DNA of 64,000 bases from Charina bottae (GCA_023362775.1 JALMGJ010000012.1:23467001-23531000); one strand, 5' to 3'. Positions 33,511 to 44,507 are shown, counted from the stretch's first letter. Notes: a model not told the origin generated them from the letters alone. Translations and numbers: made by a program.

Positions 33511-34350
33511 TCTTGATGTTCTTTAGATGGGTTGTGCTACAACTTCCACCATCCTTGACCATGCATGACTCCAGAAGAGGTCAACAAGGAGAGTTTTGCA
33601 GAGTGCATGCTGGCTTTGGGACTTTCCCCAAAGCAAGACACTGAAGCTAAGCAGTAGAAGCATTCCAGTTGCTTTCTAGTAGTTGCACTGAAGTGCTTAA
33701 TCTGGTTAGTGGGCAAGGACAGTGGGTTGGGCTGTCATTATTCCTGGTCTGTTCCCTAAAGTTGCTGCATTAACTAATGATAAGGCTGGTCCTGTCCCAA
33801 AGCAGTGTTGTCACAGATAGGAAAGTTGTGATCTCCCCAAGCTTTTTTGTTTATCTCCTGGGAGACCTTAATGTCTCTTGACAGGCAGATCCTAATTTAT
33901 ATACCATAGCCCAAATTGGACGCAACAAATTAGCATATATGTTAATTTTCAACAATTCCAAGTTGCTTGGAAAAGCTGTGAGTTTTCAAGAATTCTTAAT
34001 CATGTACATACTTTAAGATGTTTTAAAACCCTGAGCAACAGTATGTTTGTAGGTTCAGGCACAGGGGGATGGAGTTGCTGCTGGGGTTAAAACCATGCTT
34101 AAAGTATAATCTTGTACTGAATACTGCGTAAGAGGCAGAGGTTGACTCTCAGCCCCCAAACAAGCTCTCTTACCTATTTAGGGCAATATGAATCTCTTTC
34201 TCAAATTACCCAGGAACTATTTGGGAGCTAACAGTGAAATTCTTTTCCTTAAGTGACTGGAAACATGGTAAAACAGTGCAGCACTGGACTTATTTAAAAA
34301 AAAAAGCCTAAAAATACCTAAAAAGCCTAGAAAAATACCTAACTTGGAGA
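33511..34350. other. Unassigned sequence
   Basis: Nothing recognised. Confidence 0.3.
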
Positions 34351-34353
34351 GGA

Positions 34354-34355
<2 letters not shown>

Positions 34356-34409
<54 letters not shown>

Positions 34410-34462
34410 ATACATACATACATACATACATACACATACACACATACACACACATACACTAT

Positions 34463-34493
<31 letters not shown>

Positions 34494-34500
34494 TATATAT
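34356..34500. repeat. Compound microsatellite (TA)n-(CATA)n-(CA)n
   Basis: Dinucleotide and tetranucleotide runs in succession. Open frames through it are artefacts of the repeat. Confidence 0.95.
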
Positions 34501-35821
34501 AAAGTTTCTGCTGTGTTTTGAACCAGCAACCTCTTATTTATTACACATGTTTTATTACCATTGTGTTATTATAGCATGACTTATAAAGGTAGTTCTAGAA
34601 GATATTAGAAACCATGGTAAACATTGGCTCAGCAGAGGGAGCATTCCTTCCTCTGCTAAGCTGCCCATGAAGTACTTGGGTTAACCTGTAAAAAAGTAAA
34701 GCAGACCAGTTGAACCATACAGGAGCTTTGAGGTGACAAAAGAGGGGTAGAATATTTTAAATCCATAGCCAAAAAATGGACCTGGAGGATTCATTTACAG
34801 TGGAAGGGCAATGAATACAGAGCAGTGTTGCTTGTTCCTGCTTCCAAAAATGGTAACTGAACTGTTTTGGCAAAGGGGGAACTGGCCAGTGTGGGTAAGC
34901 TCTCAATCTCATTGCCCACCAGGCACATAAGTTCTATTTTTGTTCCAATTAAGATCGAATTACTCAGTTCTCCATCTTGTTTAGGATTGCCCTCCACTAA
35001 CTCATTAATAAGCAGTGCCTCTTTCACAAGGCAGTGCATGCACACATACATACACACTCACCCAATCTCTTGCTCCCACCTTCTCACAACCTACCCACCT
35101 TCTCCTACTGCTTCCTGTTGCCTTGACCATGTTGGTGTCAGTTTTTCCTTCTCCCATCTTACTGATTCTTGGTCCACACTGATTTCTCTATTTCTTTTCC
35201 CCTTCCCTTGGTGCACCCTAATTCTCTCTCATGCCACCGTTCCATCTTTCTAAACCTCCCCGCATTTTGTGCAACAACTGTAGGACAATCACTTCACTTT
35301 TACTTTTAGCATTTTAATTCAGGCAACAACTCCCTTTCGTCCTAGGTCCCTGTTCTTGGAGCCATTCAGGGAATTAAAATGGTAGCTGGCTGGAAAGTCA
35401 GTATTTCATTTTGAAAGATTTCTGATCCTCCTACTTCATCTCTCTCCCTCCTCCACCCAGATTAAAATTTAAAATAAAATATATCCTAGTTAGAAGAGAC
35501 ATGCTCACAGATAAAATCAATCAATCAGCAAAGCACCCTGCATGCTGAGGAAAGCATGCCCGCAATGGTAGTAGTTGTTCCATGCATCAAGTTACTTACC
35601 TGGGCCTAATTTTATGGCTTCCTTACCTGACTTATCTGGTTCTGTTTGCAAGTGCATCACTACTTCTTTAAGAATCCTTGCCTACTTGCCTTAGCAGGTA
35701 TCCTTTAAAAAGAGAAAAATGAGTTTTAAAAACATTAAAATGAAAATGTATTGAAAAACATTATATTACTTATTAATAATGGCTAATAGCAAACATGTAG
35801 AGAAACTAGATAGCCATCATA
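34501..35821. other. Unassigned sequence
   Basis: Contains a 128-codon frame at 34867 without any recognised domain and with no splice signals that I can support. Confidence 0.3.
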
Positions 35822-35823
35822 TA

Positions 35824-36209
35824 CAGGTAGTCCTCGACTTATGACCACAGTTGGGACTGGAACCTCCATCGCTAAGCGAGGTGGTCATTAAGTGAGTCAT
35901 GCCTGATTTCATGACTTTTTGCCATAGTTGTTAAGCAAATCATGTGGTCTTTAAGTGAATCCGGCTTCCCCCATAGATTTTGCTTATCGGAAGCTGGCTG
36001 GGAAGGTCGCAAATTGCAATCACGTGACCCCAGGATGCTGCAACTGCCATAAATACATGCCAGTTACCAAGTGCTTGAATTTTGGTCATGTGACTGGGGG
36101 GACACTGCAATGGTCGTAAGTGTGAGGACCGGTCATAAGTAACTTTTTCCAGTGCTGTCGTAACTTCGAACGGTCACTAAACAAATGGTTGTAAGTCGAG
36201 GACTACCTG
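35824..36209 (-). mobile_element. Tigger/pogo-like MITE, copy C
   Basis: TA-flanked, CAGGTAGTCC...GGACTACCTG ends. Internal order reversed relative to copies A and B. Confidence 0.85.
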
Positions 36210-36268
36210 TAGAAAATGATACATTTTGCAAGGAAAAAAACCTAAACTAGAGTATAATATGCAATATA

Positions 36269-36575
36269 GGTAAAGGTAAAGGTTCCCCCCGCACATTTGT
36301 GCAGTCGTGTCCGACTCTAGGGGCCGGTGCTCATCTCCGTTTGTTAGCTGAAGAGCCAGCGTTGTCCGAAGACGCTTCCATGGTCATGTGGCCACATGAC
36401 ACACGCGGAACATGCGGAATGCTTGCATTTGCATGCTTTCGAATTGCTAGGTTGGCAAGAGTTGGAGCTAGTGCGGAAGCTCATTCTGCACGCAGGGCTA
36501 GGGATTCGAATCTCCGAACTTGCGATCTTCTGATCGACAAGCCTGGCGTCTTACCCGCTGAGCCACCACGCCCCT
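36269..36575 (-). repeat. tRNA-derived SINE with 14-bp target duplication
   Basis: TAATATGCAATATA occurs at 36255-36268 and 36576-36589. On the minus strand it begins GGGGCGTGGTGGCTCAG (pol III A-box-like) with GGATTCGAATC nearby in the B-box position. It ends in an AACCTTTACCTTTACCT tail. Same family as 40613 and 44758. Confidence 0.85.
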
Positions 36576-36589
36576 TAATATGCAATATA

Positions 36590-37261
36590 CTATATGCTTA
36601 AAAGTAAAAAATAAAAATAAAAAACCTAAAATAAATTAACTAAAATAAAAACATTGAGAAAAAAGGAAAATAAAAAAGAACTATTGTAAAAACAAAAAGT
36701 AAGCAAACGAAGCAGAAAAACAAGGCCAGTAATAAAAAGAATAAAAACTATTCAAATTTCAAAATTATTCAACTTTTTCTAATATCACAATGAATCAATT
36801 TTTAAACAGTGAATTGAAGCTAGGCCAAACAGAATCACATTCTCTGATCTTAGGTCTCCTTTAGTACAGAGTTAATGCAAAGGCTGAGGTAACAAATTTC
36901 AGTTAAGTCCTGTGTTCAAATATTCCACGGCTACTGAATCTGTTCTACTTTCTTTGGGCTGGTTTGGAGTGCTTTCTCCTCCTATCCACCCACCCACCCA
37001 CCCATCTTCTATAAATTTTGGATTTCCCTGCCCAATATCTCCCTCTTGTCCATGGAGAGTGCATTTTTTGATTAAGTAATGATTAAGATTATGTAAAACA
37101 CTGGAAAATAGAGTGAGGAATATGAGTTGGGGCAGGAAAAACAGTGGGGAGAGCTGTTGTCTTCTTGCCCTACTTGTGGGCTTTCTAGAAACACTTACAT
37201 GGTTGCTGTGGAACTAAAGTTAAATCACCTTTATGGCTCACGCAAAATGGCTCACTCTATC
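36590..37261. other. AT-rich unassigned sequence
   Basis: A-rich 36600-36760; short (CACC)n near 36990; nothing else recognised. Confidence 0.3.
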
Positions 37262-37303
37262 TATCATCCATCCATCCATCCATCCATCCATCCATCCATC
37301 ATC
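37262..37303. repeat. (CATC)n microsatellite
   Basis: About ten ATCC units next to a LINE tail, a common site for tail-derived microsatellites. Confidence 0.9.
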
Positions 37304-37405
37304 TAATACATTTATATGGCTGCCCATCTCAGAGTCAAATGTGACTCTGGGCGGTGTACAATCAAACCAACAATTAAAACATTCTTAAAAAACCATTAAA
37401 AACAT
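37304..37405 (-). mobile_element. L2/CR1-like LINE 3' tail
   Basis: TTTATATGGCTGCCCATCTCAGAG...GACTCTGGGCGGTGTACAATC, the recurring tail hairpin. Confidence 0.7.
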
Positions 37406-38047
37406 AGCCTGTGTGTTATCAGTGGCATTACAATGAGCATTTGTAGACGACAGTTCCTTACATCCTTTTAGGGAATGGAACTAGGCTGCTGCAGACATGT
37501 TGCCAATGGTCCTCCATCAAACTGAAGAGTTAAGTTAGTGATGCTGTTGAGTTCTCCTCTCCTTAATGAGTTTCTCTAATTTCTGGCTTTTTTGCATGAC
37601 AAGCTCCTAATCAGCTGGATCATTATTGAGCAGGAAATTAGTATAAATGAATAATGTAATCATTCCACTTAATGCCACGACTTGGGAAATGCATTTACAA
37701 CACCTTATAATGGGGAGGTTAGAGAAACTGAACCTCATTGTGTCACTTACTCTTATTGCCGCTGAACCTCCAGGAGTCCATACAGTTGCATCTCTCAAGT
37801 GGCAAATTTAGCTCAGATGTTTTAATGCACACTTGAGTTGATTCAAGACTACATTTTAATCCAACTTTTCTCCACCCTGGGGATCTCAAGATGTGGTGGT
37901 GTGAAAGCTCATGGGGAAGCTGGGGAAGGAATGGAGGAGAGAGTAGATACAAATACTTAAGAGACAGAAGGTGAGAATGCTGGCAGTTCATCTCATAAAT
38001 GGCAACTTGGCCCAGATGGCAAGGAAACTGGGAAGAAGCATTTCAAA
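37406..38047. other. Unassigned sequence
   Basis: Nothing recognised. Confidence 0.3.
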
Positions 38048-38049
38048 TA

Positions 38050-38459
38050 CAGGTAGTCCTCACTTAATGACCACAACCGGGATCAGAATTTCAGTTGCTA
38101 AGCAAAGCGGTCATTAAGCAAACCCAACCCGATTTTATTACCTTTTTTGTGGCAGTCGTTAAGCAAATCACCGCAGGTGGTAAGTGAACCACTTGGTCAT
38201 TAAGCGAATCACATGGTCCCCCATTGATTTTGCTTGCTGGAAGCTGGCTGGGAAGGTTGAAAATGGTGATCACATGATCACGGGACATTGTGACAGTCAT
38301 AAATGTGAACCAGTTCCCAAGCTCCCAAATCATGATCATGTGACTGCAGGGATGCTGTGATGGCCGCAAGTGTGAGGACTGGTTGTAAGTCAGTTTTTTC
38401 AGCACCATCTTAAGTCCGAACCATCACTAAATGAATGGTTGTTAAGCGAGGACTACCTG
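38050..38459 (-). mobile_element. Tigger/pogo-like MITE, copy D
   Basis: TA-flanked with CAGGTAGTCC...GGACTACCTG; orientation as copy C. Confidence 0.85.
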
Positions 38460-38686
38460 TAATTCAAAGAGGCTCCACATTAATGAAAGCACTATCAATG
38501 AGGGCAAGAAATTCCTCTTACACTTTCCAAGATGCTGTATTTTCTTGACCTTGCCCAACTGTGGAGAAGCTTGACAGTTGGATCTGCAACTTCCATATTA
38601 AACCAAAATCACATTATTTCTATAAATCATTCCATTGGCACATTATACAAATCACTAAATACAGTTGCTCCCTCCCCTTATAATAA

Positions 38687-38687
<1 letters not shown>

Positions 38688-38746
<59 letters not shown>

Positions 38747-38762
38747 AATATATATATATATA
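38688..38762. repeat. (AAAG)n-(TA)n microsatellite
   Basis: About 15 AAAG units then TATATATATA, directly abutting the Tc1 transposon. A (TA)n run also continues on the far side of that transposon, so it landed in the TA tract. Confidence 0.9.
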
Positions 38763-40336
38763 CACTGCTCAAAAAAATAAAGGGAACACTGAAACAACAC
38801 AATGTAAGTCCAAGTCAATCACACTTCTGTGAAATCAAACTGTCCACTTAGGTAGCAACACTGATTGACAATCAATTTCACGTGCTGTTGTGCACATGGA
38901 ATAGACAACAGGCAGAAAGCATAGGCAGTTAGCAAGACATCCCCAATAAAGGAGTGGATCTGCAGGTGGTGACCACAGACCACTTCTCAGTTCCTATGCT
39001 TTCTGGCTGATGGTTTGGTCACTTTTGAATGCTGGCGGTGCTTCCACTCTAGTGGTAGCATGAGACGGAGTCTACAACCCACACAAGTCGCTCAGGTAGT
39101 GCAGCTCATCCAGGATGGCACATCGATGCGAGCTGTGGCAAGAAGGTTTGCTGTGTCTGTCAGCGTAGTGTCCAGAGCATGGAGGCGCTACCAGGAGACA
39201 GGTCAGTACATCAGGAGACGTGGAGGAGGCCGTAGGAGGGCAACAACCCAGCAGCAGGACCGCTACCTCCGCCTTTGTGCAAGTAGGGACAGGAGGAGCA
39301 CTGCCAGAGCCCTGCAAAATGACCTCCAGTGGGCCACAAATGTGCGTGTGGCTGCTCAAACGGTCAGAAACAGACTCCATGAGGGTGGTATGAGGGCCCG
39401 ATGTCCACAGGTGGGCGTTGTGCTTACAGCCCAACACCGTGCAGGACGTTTGGCATTTGCCAGAGAACACAAGATTGGCAACTTCGCCACTGGCGCCCTG
39501 TGCTCTTCACAGATGAAAGCAGGTTCACCCTGAGCACATGTGACAGACGTGACAGGGTCTGGAGACGCCGTGGAGAACGTTCTGCTGCCTGCAACATCCT
39601 CCAGCATGACCGGTTTGGCAGTGGGTCAGTAATGGTGTGGGGTGGCATTTCTTTAGGGGGCCACACAGCCCTCCATGTGCTCGCCAAAGGTAGCCTGACT
39701 GCCATTAGGTACCGAGATGAGATCCTCAGACCCCTTGTGAGACCATATGCTGGTGCGGTTGGCCCTGGGTTCCTCCTAATGCAAGACAATGCTAGATCTC
39801 ATGTGGCTGGAGTGTGCCAGCAGTTCCTGCAAGACGAAGGCATTGATGCTATGGACTGGCCCGCCCGTTCCCCAGACCTGAATCCAATTGAACACATCTG
39901 GGACATCATGTCTCGCTCCATCCACCAACGCCACGTTGCACCACAGACTGTCCAGGAGTTGGGGGATGCTTTAGTTCAGGTGTGGGAGGAGATCCCTCAG
40001 GAGACCATCCGCCACCTCATCAGGAGCATGCCCAGGCGTTGTAGGGAGGTCATACAGGCACGTGGAGGCCACACACACTACTGAGCCTCATTTTGACTTG
40101 TTTTAAGGACATTACATTAACGTTGGATCAGCCTGTAGTGTTCTTTTCCACTTTAATTTTTGAGTGTAACTCCACATCCAGACCTCCAGGGGTTGCTTAC
40201 ATTTGATTTCCATTGCTTTTTGTGTGATTTTGTTGTCAGCACATTCAACTATGTAATGAACAAAGTAATTAATACGAATATTTCATTCATTCAGATCTAG
40301 GATGTCTTATTTCAGTGTTCCCTTTATTTTTTTGAG

Positions 40337-40341
<5 letters not shown>
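38763..40341 (+). mobile_element. Tc1/mariner transposon, nearly complete
   Basis: About 1.58 kb. The left end CACTGCTCAAAAAAATAAAG and the right end (reverse complement ATTGCTCAAAAAAATAAAG) form inverted repeats of ~34 bp that continue through GGGAACACTGAAA. It is inserted in a (TA)n tract, as expected for TA target duplication. The right tip has lost the canonical final bases (AAT instead of GTG). Internal base composition is markedly more GC-rich than the neighbourhood. The sequence closely resembles, from memory, a Tc1 family of teleost fishes and lampreys. Confidence 0.9.
39060..40084 (+). pseudogene. Tc1 transposase (DD34E), one-base deletion
   Basis: ATG at 39060 to TGA at 40082 is 1025 nt, one base short of 342 codons (341 residues plus stop). 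The reading frame shifts near 39469, between 'AFAREH' and 'DWQLRHWRP'. N-terminal half: two helix-turn-helix units (paired-like, residues ~5-110) with '[19 protein letters not shown]' and a basic GRRR hinge. C-terminal half: catalytic DDE domain with FTDES (Asp at 39512), QDNARSH (Asp at 39785) and NPIEHIWD (Glu at 39890). There are exactly 34 residues between the second Asp and the Glu, the Tc1 signature. No other stop or indel is evident, so the copy is young. The transposase would cut and paste at TA sites if intact. Confidence 0.92.
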
Positions 40342-40373
<32 letters not shown>

Positions 40374-40424
40374 CATACATACATACATACATACATACAT
40401 ACATACATACACATACATACATGC

Positions 40425-40463
<39 letters not shown>

Positions 40464-40466
40464 TAC
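40342..40466. repeat. Compound microsatellite (TA)n-(CATA)n-(CA)n
   Basis: Immediately right of the Tc1 element; continuation of the TA tract it inserted into, followed by CATA and CA runs. Confidence 0.9.
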
Positions 40467-40612
40467 ATACCTCCTAATCAACTTCCCCTCCAAAGATAAC
40501 ATTTATTTAATTATTTCCTTCCTAATACTATTCTAAGGTATATATTCCTGTCTACTATAATAGAGATCAAACTAAAAAACATATAAATTGTCTGCCATTA
40601 TACTTGATAATA

Positions 40613-40947
40613 GGGGGCGTGGTGGCTCAGTGGGTAAGACACCAGGCTTGTTGATCGGAAGATTGCAAGTTCGGAGGTTCGAATCCCTAGTCCCGCGTGA
40701 CGGAGTGAGCTCCCGCACTAGCCCCAGCTCTTGCCAACCTAGCGATTCGAAAGCATGCAAATGCAAGTAGATTAATAGGTACCACTTTGGTGGGAAGGTA
40801 ACAGCGTTCCGCATGCGTCATGCCAGCCACATGACCGTGGAAGCGTCTTCGGACAACGCTGGCTCTTCGGCTAACAAACAGAGATGAGCACCGGCCCCTA
40901 GAGTCAGACACAACTGCACAAATGTGCGGGGGGAACCTTTACCTTTT
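40613..40947 (+). repeat. tRNA-derived SINE, full length, 14-bp target duplication
   Basis: TATACTTGATAATA lies on both sides (40599-40612, 40948-40961). The head GGGGGCGTGGTGGCTCAGTGG (A box) and GGTTCGAATCCC (B box, ~40675) mark a pol III promoter. The body contains a GGTGGGAAGGTAACAGCG block and the GTCAGACACAACTGCACAAATGTGC end, with a CCTTTACC tail. The 'gtc(c/a)gac(t/a)c' string is shared with BovB 3' ends, suggesting which LINE machinery it uses. Confidence 0.88.
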
Positions 40948-40964
40948 TATACTTGATAATAAAA

Positions 40965-42310
40965 CAATTTCAATAATCTTAATCATATTAAACCCAAAAC
41001 CAAACATTTATTATTATTTTTATTATACCTTAATAATCTTAATCCAAATCGTTAAAGATAAATGAAATCAGCCAAACCCTAAAAGCAATCCAGATAAGTG
41101 TTCTTAAACCCTTATCCCACTTCAGAAAAACCAGAGCATTTACATATTCCCACAATGCACAGAGATTTTTTCTTAAAAAAACCAAACAGCCCAACTGCCC
41201 CCTTCAAAAACTCTGACTTCTCTTCAAGAGACCTCCCATACATAATAACCCCTTCTTTTCCATGGCACTCCACCAGAAAATCAATTTCACTAATGGCTTG
41301 CAACTCGATCTCTCCCTTTAATTTCTTCAACTCGTCTATCCAATCTTCATCCAGCATTTCAACAGAAGTCCCAATCTTACTCTTAGAAGAAACATTTCTG
41401 TCACTGTTAAATTCCTCAGTTTCCTCCACAACATCCCCAACCAGATGACACATTTTAGATCTCATATTTTCCACAATGTCCTGAATGCCTTGCATAAAAA
41501 CTTGACAGGAATCAGAAATAATCTGTTTAAAATCTTGGTGAAAGTCAGAGAAAGTCTGCTTAAACTCCTCCATGTCTCAAGCAATAGATTATGGCACCCC
41601 CTAGGAGCTTAACCAGTGAAAGTCGAATGAGAATGTGGTTACACAAGTGAAAGTGAGATAACAGAAAGTTCCCCAGGGAAAGTAGAAGCAGAAAACTGAA
41701 AGTTCAAAATAGCTCATTCAATGTGTAGGAAAATGCTAATATCTTCAAATTTAGTACAAAAATAATAACAGGGAGAAAATTATTTACTCTCAATCCTCCT
41801 TAATATTTGGATGGAAAAGTCCAAAACTTAAAAAGAACTTTTTAAAAATTTATCCCAGAAATAACTATAAGCACCAAGAGAACCCACTTCTCCTTGCTGT
41901 AGAAAGCCTCTCTTAGGGTACGCATACTTAAAAGAAATATAAATTGGGTGATCAGAAATGGGGTGGCCGGTCTTAGTGTCCCTTTAAGGCTACAGCATGG
42001 CTTGGAAATGGTGACGTCCCAGCCTCCCAGCTGCTCTTACCAGTCAAGCACAAACACTATTTGCGATCTTCTGGCTGCAAGCAGCCGTCCGGAGGACAGA
42101 TGGGGTGATTCCAGGTGTGTTCCTTATCCGGAAAATCACTCCTGGGCTTCAGGAAAAACCTGCCTGAGCCTGAAAAACCTGCCGCATTGTCAGTTCTGCC
42201 CGCTGAACCCGTGGGCACAGCTGTTCAGTCCGCCATGTCCCAACCAGAAGTCAACTTCCAGAATTTTCATTCAGCATACAGCCCCAGCAAATTTGGACTG
42301 TTAGCTGCCT
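40965..42310 (-). mobile_element. Possible non-autonomous retroelement with coiled-coil ORF (element X1)
   Basis: On the minus strand the order is: GC-richer 5' part (42310-41960), a stretch with A-rich leader, an open frame of 153 codons from the ATG at 41573 to 41112, and an AT-rich 3' end. Residues ~1-50 of the frame (MEEFKQTFSDFHQDFKQI...) have heptad spacing compatible with a coiled coil. The rest is charged with no domain known to me. The layout resembles 55545-57235. It may be an L1-dependent half-element (ORF1-only). Boundaries are not defined by a target duplication. Confidence 0.35.
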
Positions 42311-42319
42311 GAATCTACT

Positions 42320-42545
42320 GTCACAGAGTTCTAGAATACTAGAATTGGAAATAGCCATGTAAACAATTAAATCCAATCTCCTGTTTGGTGCAAATTAAAA
42401 AATCCTCAGAAGACTTGTATCCAGTCTCTGCCTGAACCTTTTCAGCATGCAGAGGTAATTGGTTTCCCTGTTGAATTGTTCTTGGATGGATGGTCCTAAC
42501 ATCCATCTGGAATCTGTAACACAGCAGGTCACAGCATCTAGACAA
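42320..42545 (-). mobile_element. CR1 LINE 3' end
   Basis: TCACAGAGTTCTAGAATACTAGAATTGG at the left, then CAATCTCCTG... and CAGAGGTAATTGGTTTCCCTG, the reverse of a CR1 3' UTR. Confidence 0.65.
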
Positions 42546-42547
42546 CA

Positions 42548-42935
42548 TTGTCTAATCTAGAAAATCTAAGCAGAATCAGACTTGGTAAGCACTTGGATGG
42601 GAAAATACCACAAAATCCCAGAGCTGTGGGCTAGTCTTTGTGGGCGTGTGTGTGTCTTCAAGTCAGGTTTTGACTCCTGGCGACTGCCTGGACTAGTCCC
42701 TGCAGTTTTCTTGGCAAGGTTTTTTGGAAGTGGTTTGCCATTGTCTCCTTCCTAGGGCTGAGAGAGAGTGACTGGCCCAAGGTCACCCAGCCGCCTTTGT
42801 GCCTAAGGCAGGACTAGAACTCTCAGTCTCCAGTTTGTAGCCTGGTGCCTTAACCACTAGGCCAAACTGGTTCTCCTGGGCTAGTCTAGGAGGTAAAAAG
42901 AAGAATAGAACAACTTGGAAGAAGGCTATGATGAA
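42548..42935 (+). repeat. 5S rRNA-headed SINE, split by another SINE
   Basis: AATCTAAGCAGAATCAGACTTGG...GCACTTGGATGGGAAAATACC resembles 5S rRNA. The body resumes after the inserted SINE (42878) with GGGCTAGTCTAGGAGG...CTTGGAAGAAGGCTATG, collinear with 25910-25985. Confidence 0.6.
42638..42877 (-). repeat. tRNA-headed SINE (family 2), 10-bp target duplication
   Basis: GGGCTAGTCT flanks it (42628-42637, 42878-42887). The minus strand begins GAGAACCAGTTTGGCCTAGTGG (head nearly that of the Sauria SINE) and continues through CTAGGAAGGAGACAATGGC and CTTGCCAAGAAAACTGCAGGG. The tail therefore differs from the Sauria SINE. Inserted in the 5S-headed SINE. Confidence 0.8.
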
Positions 42936-42999
42936 ACACTTCTCAGCTTTGTTTTGTCTCTTTCAGATATTTGAACAGTACTCAGTGATGTCTGCAGGG

Positions 43000-43060
43000 T
43001 ATGCTCAAAAAAGTCAAGATGGAGTCTGCAACCATGCAACCATAGCCATGCCTGTTTATT
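43000..43060 (+). repeat. Unclassified dispersed repeat, copy 2
   Basis: GGGTATGCTCAAAAAAGTCAAGATGG..., the same core as at 31240, 44995 and 60765. Confidence 0.45.
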
Positions 43061-43391
43061 CAATGAGCGTCTATTCTATTCTTTTCTTAAAGCTCAATAT
43101 ATTTAGTTCCCTGATTTCTCTTCACACTTTTCAGGTCTCTGATCTTCTCCGTCACCCTTCTCTAAGCCTGTTTTAGTTTGTCTAACGTTTCTTAAGGTGA
43201 AGTATGCAGAACCAGTAACCATACTTGTGCTGATGGCCACAACGCCACTTTGTGCTTTGCAAACTATACGTCTGTGGATGCCGCCAAATATGTCAATAGA
43301 CCAATAAGTGTCCTTTTTCAAGAACTATATCCCTTGGCTGTTGTGAGTCTTTCGGGCTGTGTGGCCGTGTTCTGGAAGTTGTGGTTCCTAA

Positions 43392-43424
43392 CGTTTCGCC
43401 AGCATCTGTGGCCGGCATCTTCAG
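43392..43424 (-). ncRNA. Hammerhead-like ribozyme core in PLE left repeat
   Basis: Minus strand CTGAAGA-(T)-GCCGGC-CACAGAT-GCTGGC-GAAACG, with an intact 6-bp stem II (one G-U pair). Confidence 0.55.
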
Positions 43425-43429
43425 AGCCA

Positions 43430-43699
43430 CTACACCAAATTAAAAGCCACTACACCAGATTATACAGAGAAGCCATTGAAATTCACAAACACCAGCACAG
43501 TTACAATAAAAAAGAAGAAAGTCTAAAAATTAGCAAAACCTGGCTACCAGTCCTGAAAAACACAGCCTGCAAAAGGTCAACGAACTCAGTTCAACCACCA
43601 GGACACGGGAATACTTCTCACAATGAACATGATAATCACGCTCATCAGCCACTCGTTAACATTTCAACACAACAAAAAACCCCAACTAATCTCCTATAA
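43430..43699 (+). pseudogene. Penelope-like element ORF, C-terminal remnant
   Basis: About 90 codons, open to the stop at 43699. 'LYREAIEIHKHQHSYNKKEE' and 'LKISKTWLPVLKN' correspond to the segment after the GIY-YIG endonuclease in vertebrate PLEs (REAIEI.KH...F.N.EDG..L...W.P.L). The RT and GIY-YIG catalytic parts are missing, so the copy is 5'-truncated. The open frame upstream of 43430 reads through the inverted repeat and is not part of the protein. Confidence 0.7.
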
Positions 43700-43783
43700 C
43701 TTAGCTCTATAAATAGAAAACCAACAAAACATTGCCACTCTACCTGGGCACAGAGAGTTCGCTTCTGTCTGTGCTCCTGCCCT

Positions 43784-43816
43784 CTGAAGATGCCGGCCAC
43801 AGATGCTGGCGAAACG
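43784..43816 (+). ncRNA. Hammerhead-like ribozyme core in PLE right repeat
   Basis: CTGAAGA-(T)-GCCGGC-CACAGAT-GCTGGC-GAAACGTTAGG. Identical core to the left repeat, opposite strand. CCT before CTGA and AGG after GTTA can form the start of stem I. Confidence 0.6.
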
Positions 43817-43919
43817 TTAGGAACCACAACTACCAGAACACGGCCACACAGCCCGAAAGACCCACAACAGCCATCGAACTCCGGCCGTGAAAGCCTTCGA
43901 CAATACAACTATATCCCTT

Positions 43920-44507
43920 CTTTTTTTAATGCTTGTTTGTGTTTATTATGCATCTCTTTATAATTTTCTAGCGTAGAGCAGAAATGATGGACTCCTGTAG
44001 CTTTATTCTCTCTTTCCTGTCTCCATCTTTCCCTTTTCAATATGTTTTCCATAACTGGAAATGTTGAGGTAATGCTGTTTTAAATTCCAAAGAGAAGACG
44101 TATTGCTCTAGCTCAGAATGATGTTCCTTTGTGCTTCAGGTGACTGATGAGGTTTGGGTCAAAGAGAGCATTAATTTCCATTCTGGATAGACTCCCTGCA
44201 TACGTGTTAATTTTTTAATCTGACGGCGGTTGCGGAATGGCTGGGGTTTTGTTTAGAAGACTAATGGTTTTAAGCTGCTCTTGTGTCTACCCACCTTGAT
44301 ATTCAAAGAAAGGCAGAGAATAATTCCAGCTTAATCAGGACCACATGTGGCCGCCAAATTTTAATCTTGCAGGCAGCCATTCAGGTCTGAAACAAAAGAT
44401 GCTTTCAGCACTTTAGAATCTCCCCACCTTCCCACCCGTACAAGCATTTGAGAGGAAAAATGTTACCTTGGGATTATTTCTCTTAAAAAGACTTCTCAGA
44501 CTTAGCC
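43920..44507. other. Unassigned sequence
   Basis: Nothing recognised. Confidence 0.3.

Larger units (their letters stand above)
43336..43906 (+). mobile_element. Penelope-like element with inverted terminal repeats, 13-bp target duplication
   Basis: AACTATATCCCTT lies on both sides (43323-43335, 43907-43919). The left ~95 bp is the reverse complement of the right ~110 bp. The right end is TCCGGCCGTGAAAGCCTTCGACAATAC. Between them is the C-terminal PLE coding remnant. This links the coding-free fold-back at 24294 to the same family. Confidence 0.85.

Noticed and set aside
34217..34529. Cys/Val- and Ile/Tyr-rich frames
   Set aside because: Translations of (CA)n/(TA)n repeats.
34867..35253. 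128-codon frame as a host gene
   Set aside because: Low-complexity Ser/Thr/Leu composition, no domain, no nearby promoter or splice pattern.
39072..39789. Minus-strand frames of 121-132 codons within the Tc1 element
   Set aside because: Antisense shadows of the transposase.
36269..40947. Functional tRNA genes at the SINE heads
   Set aside because: A- and B-box-like strings are present but no cloverleaf closes, and the copies have SINE bodies and target duplications.
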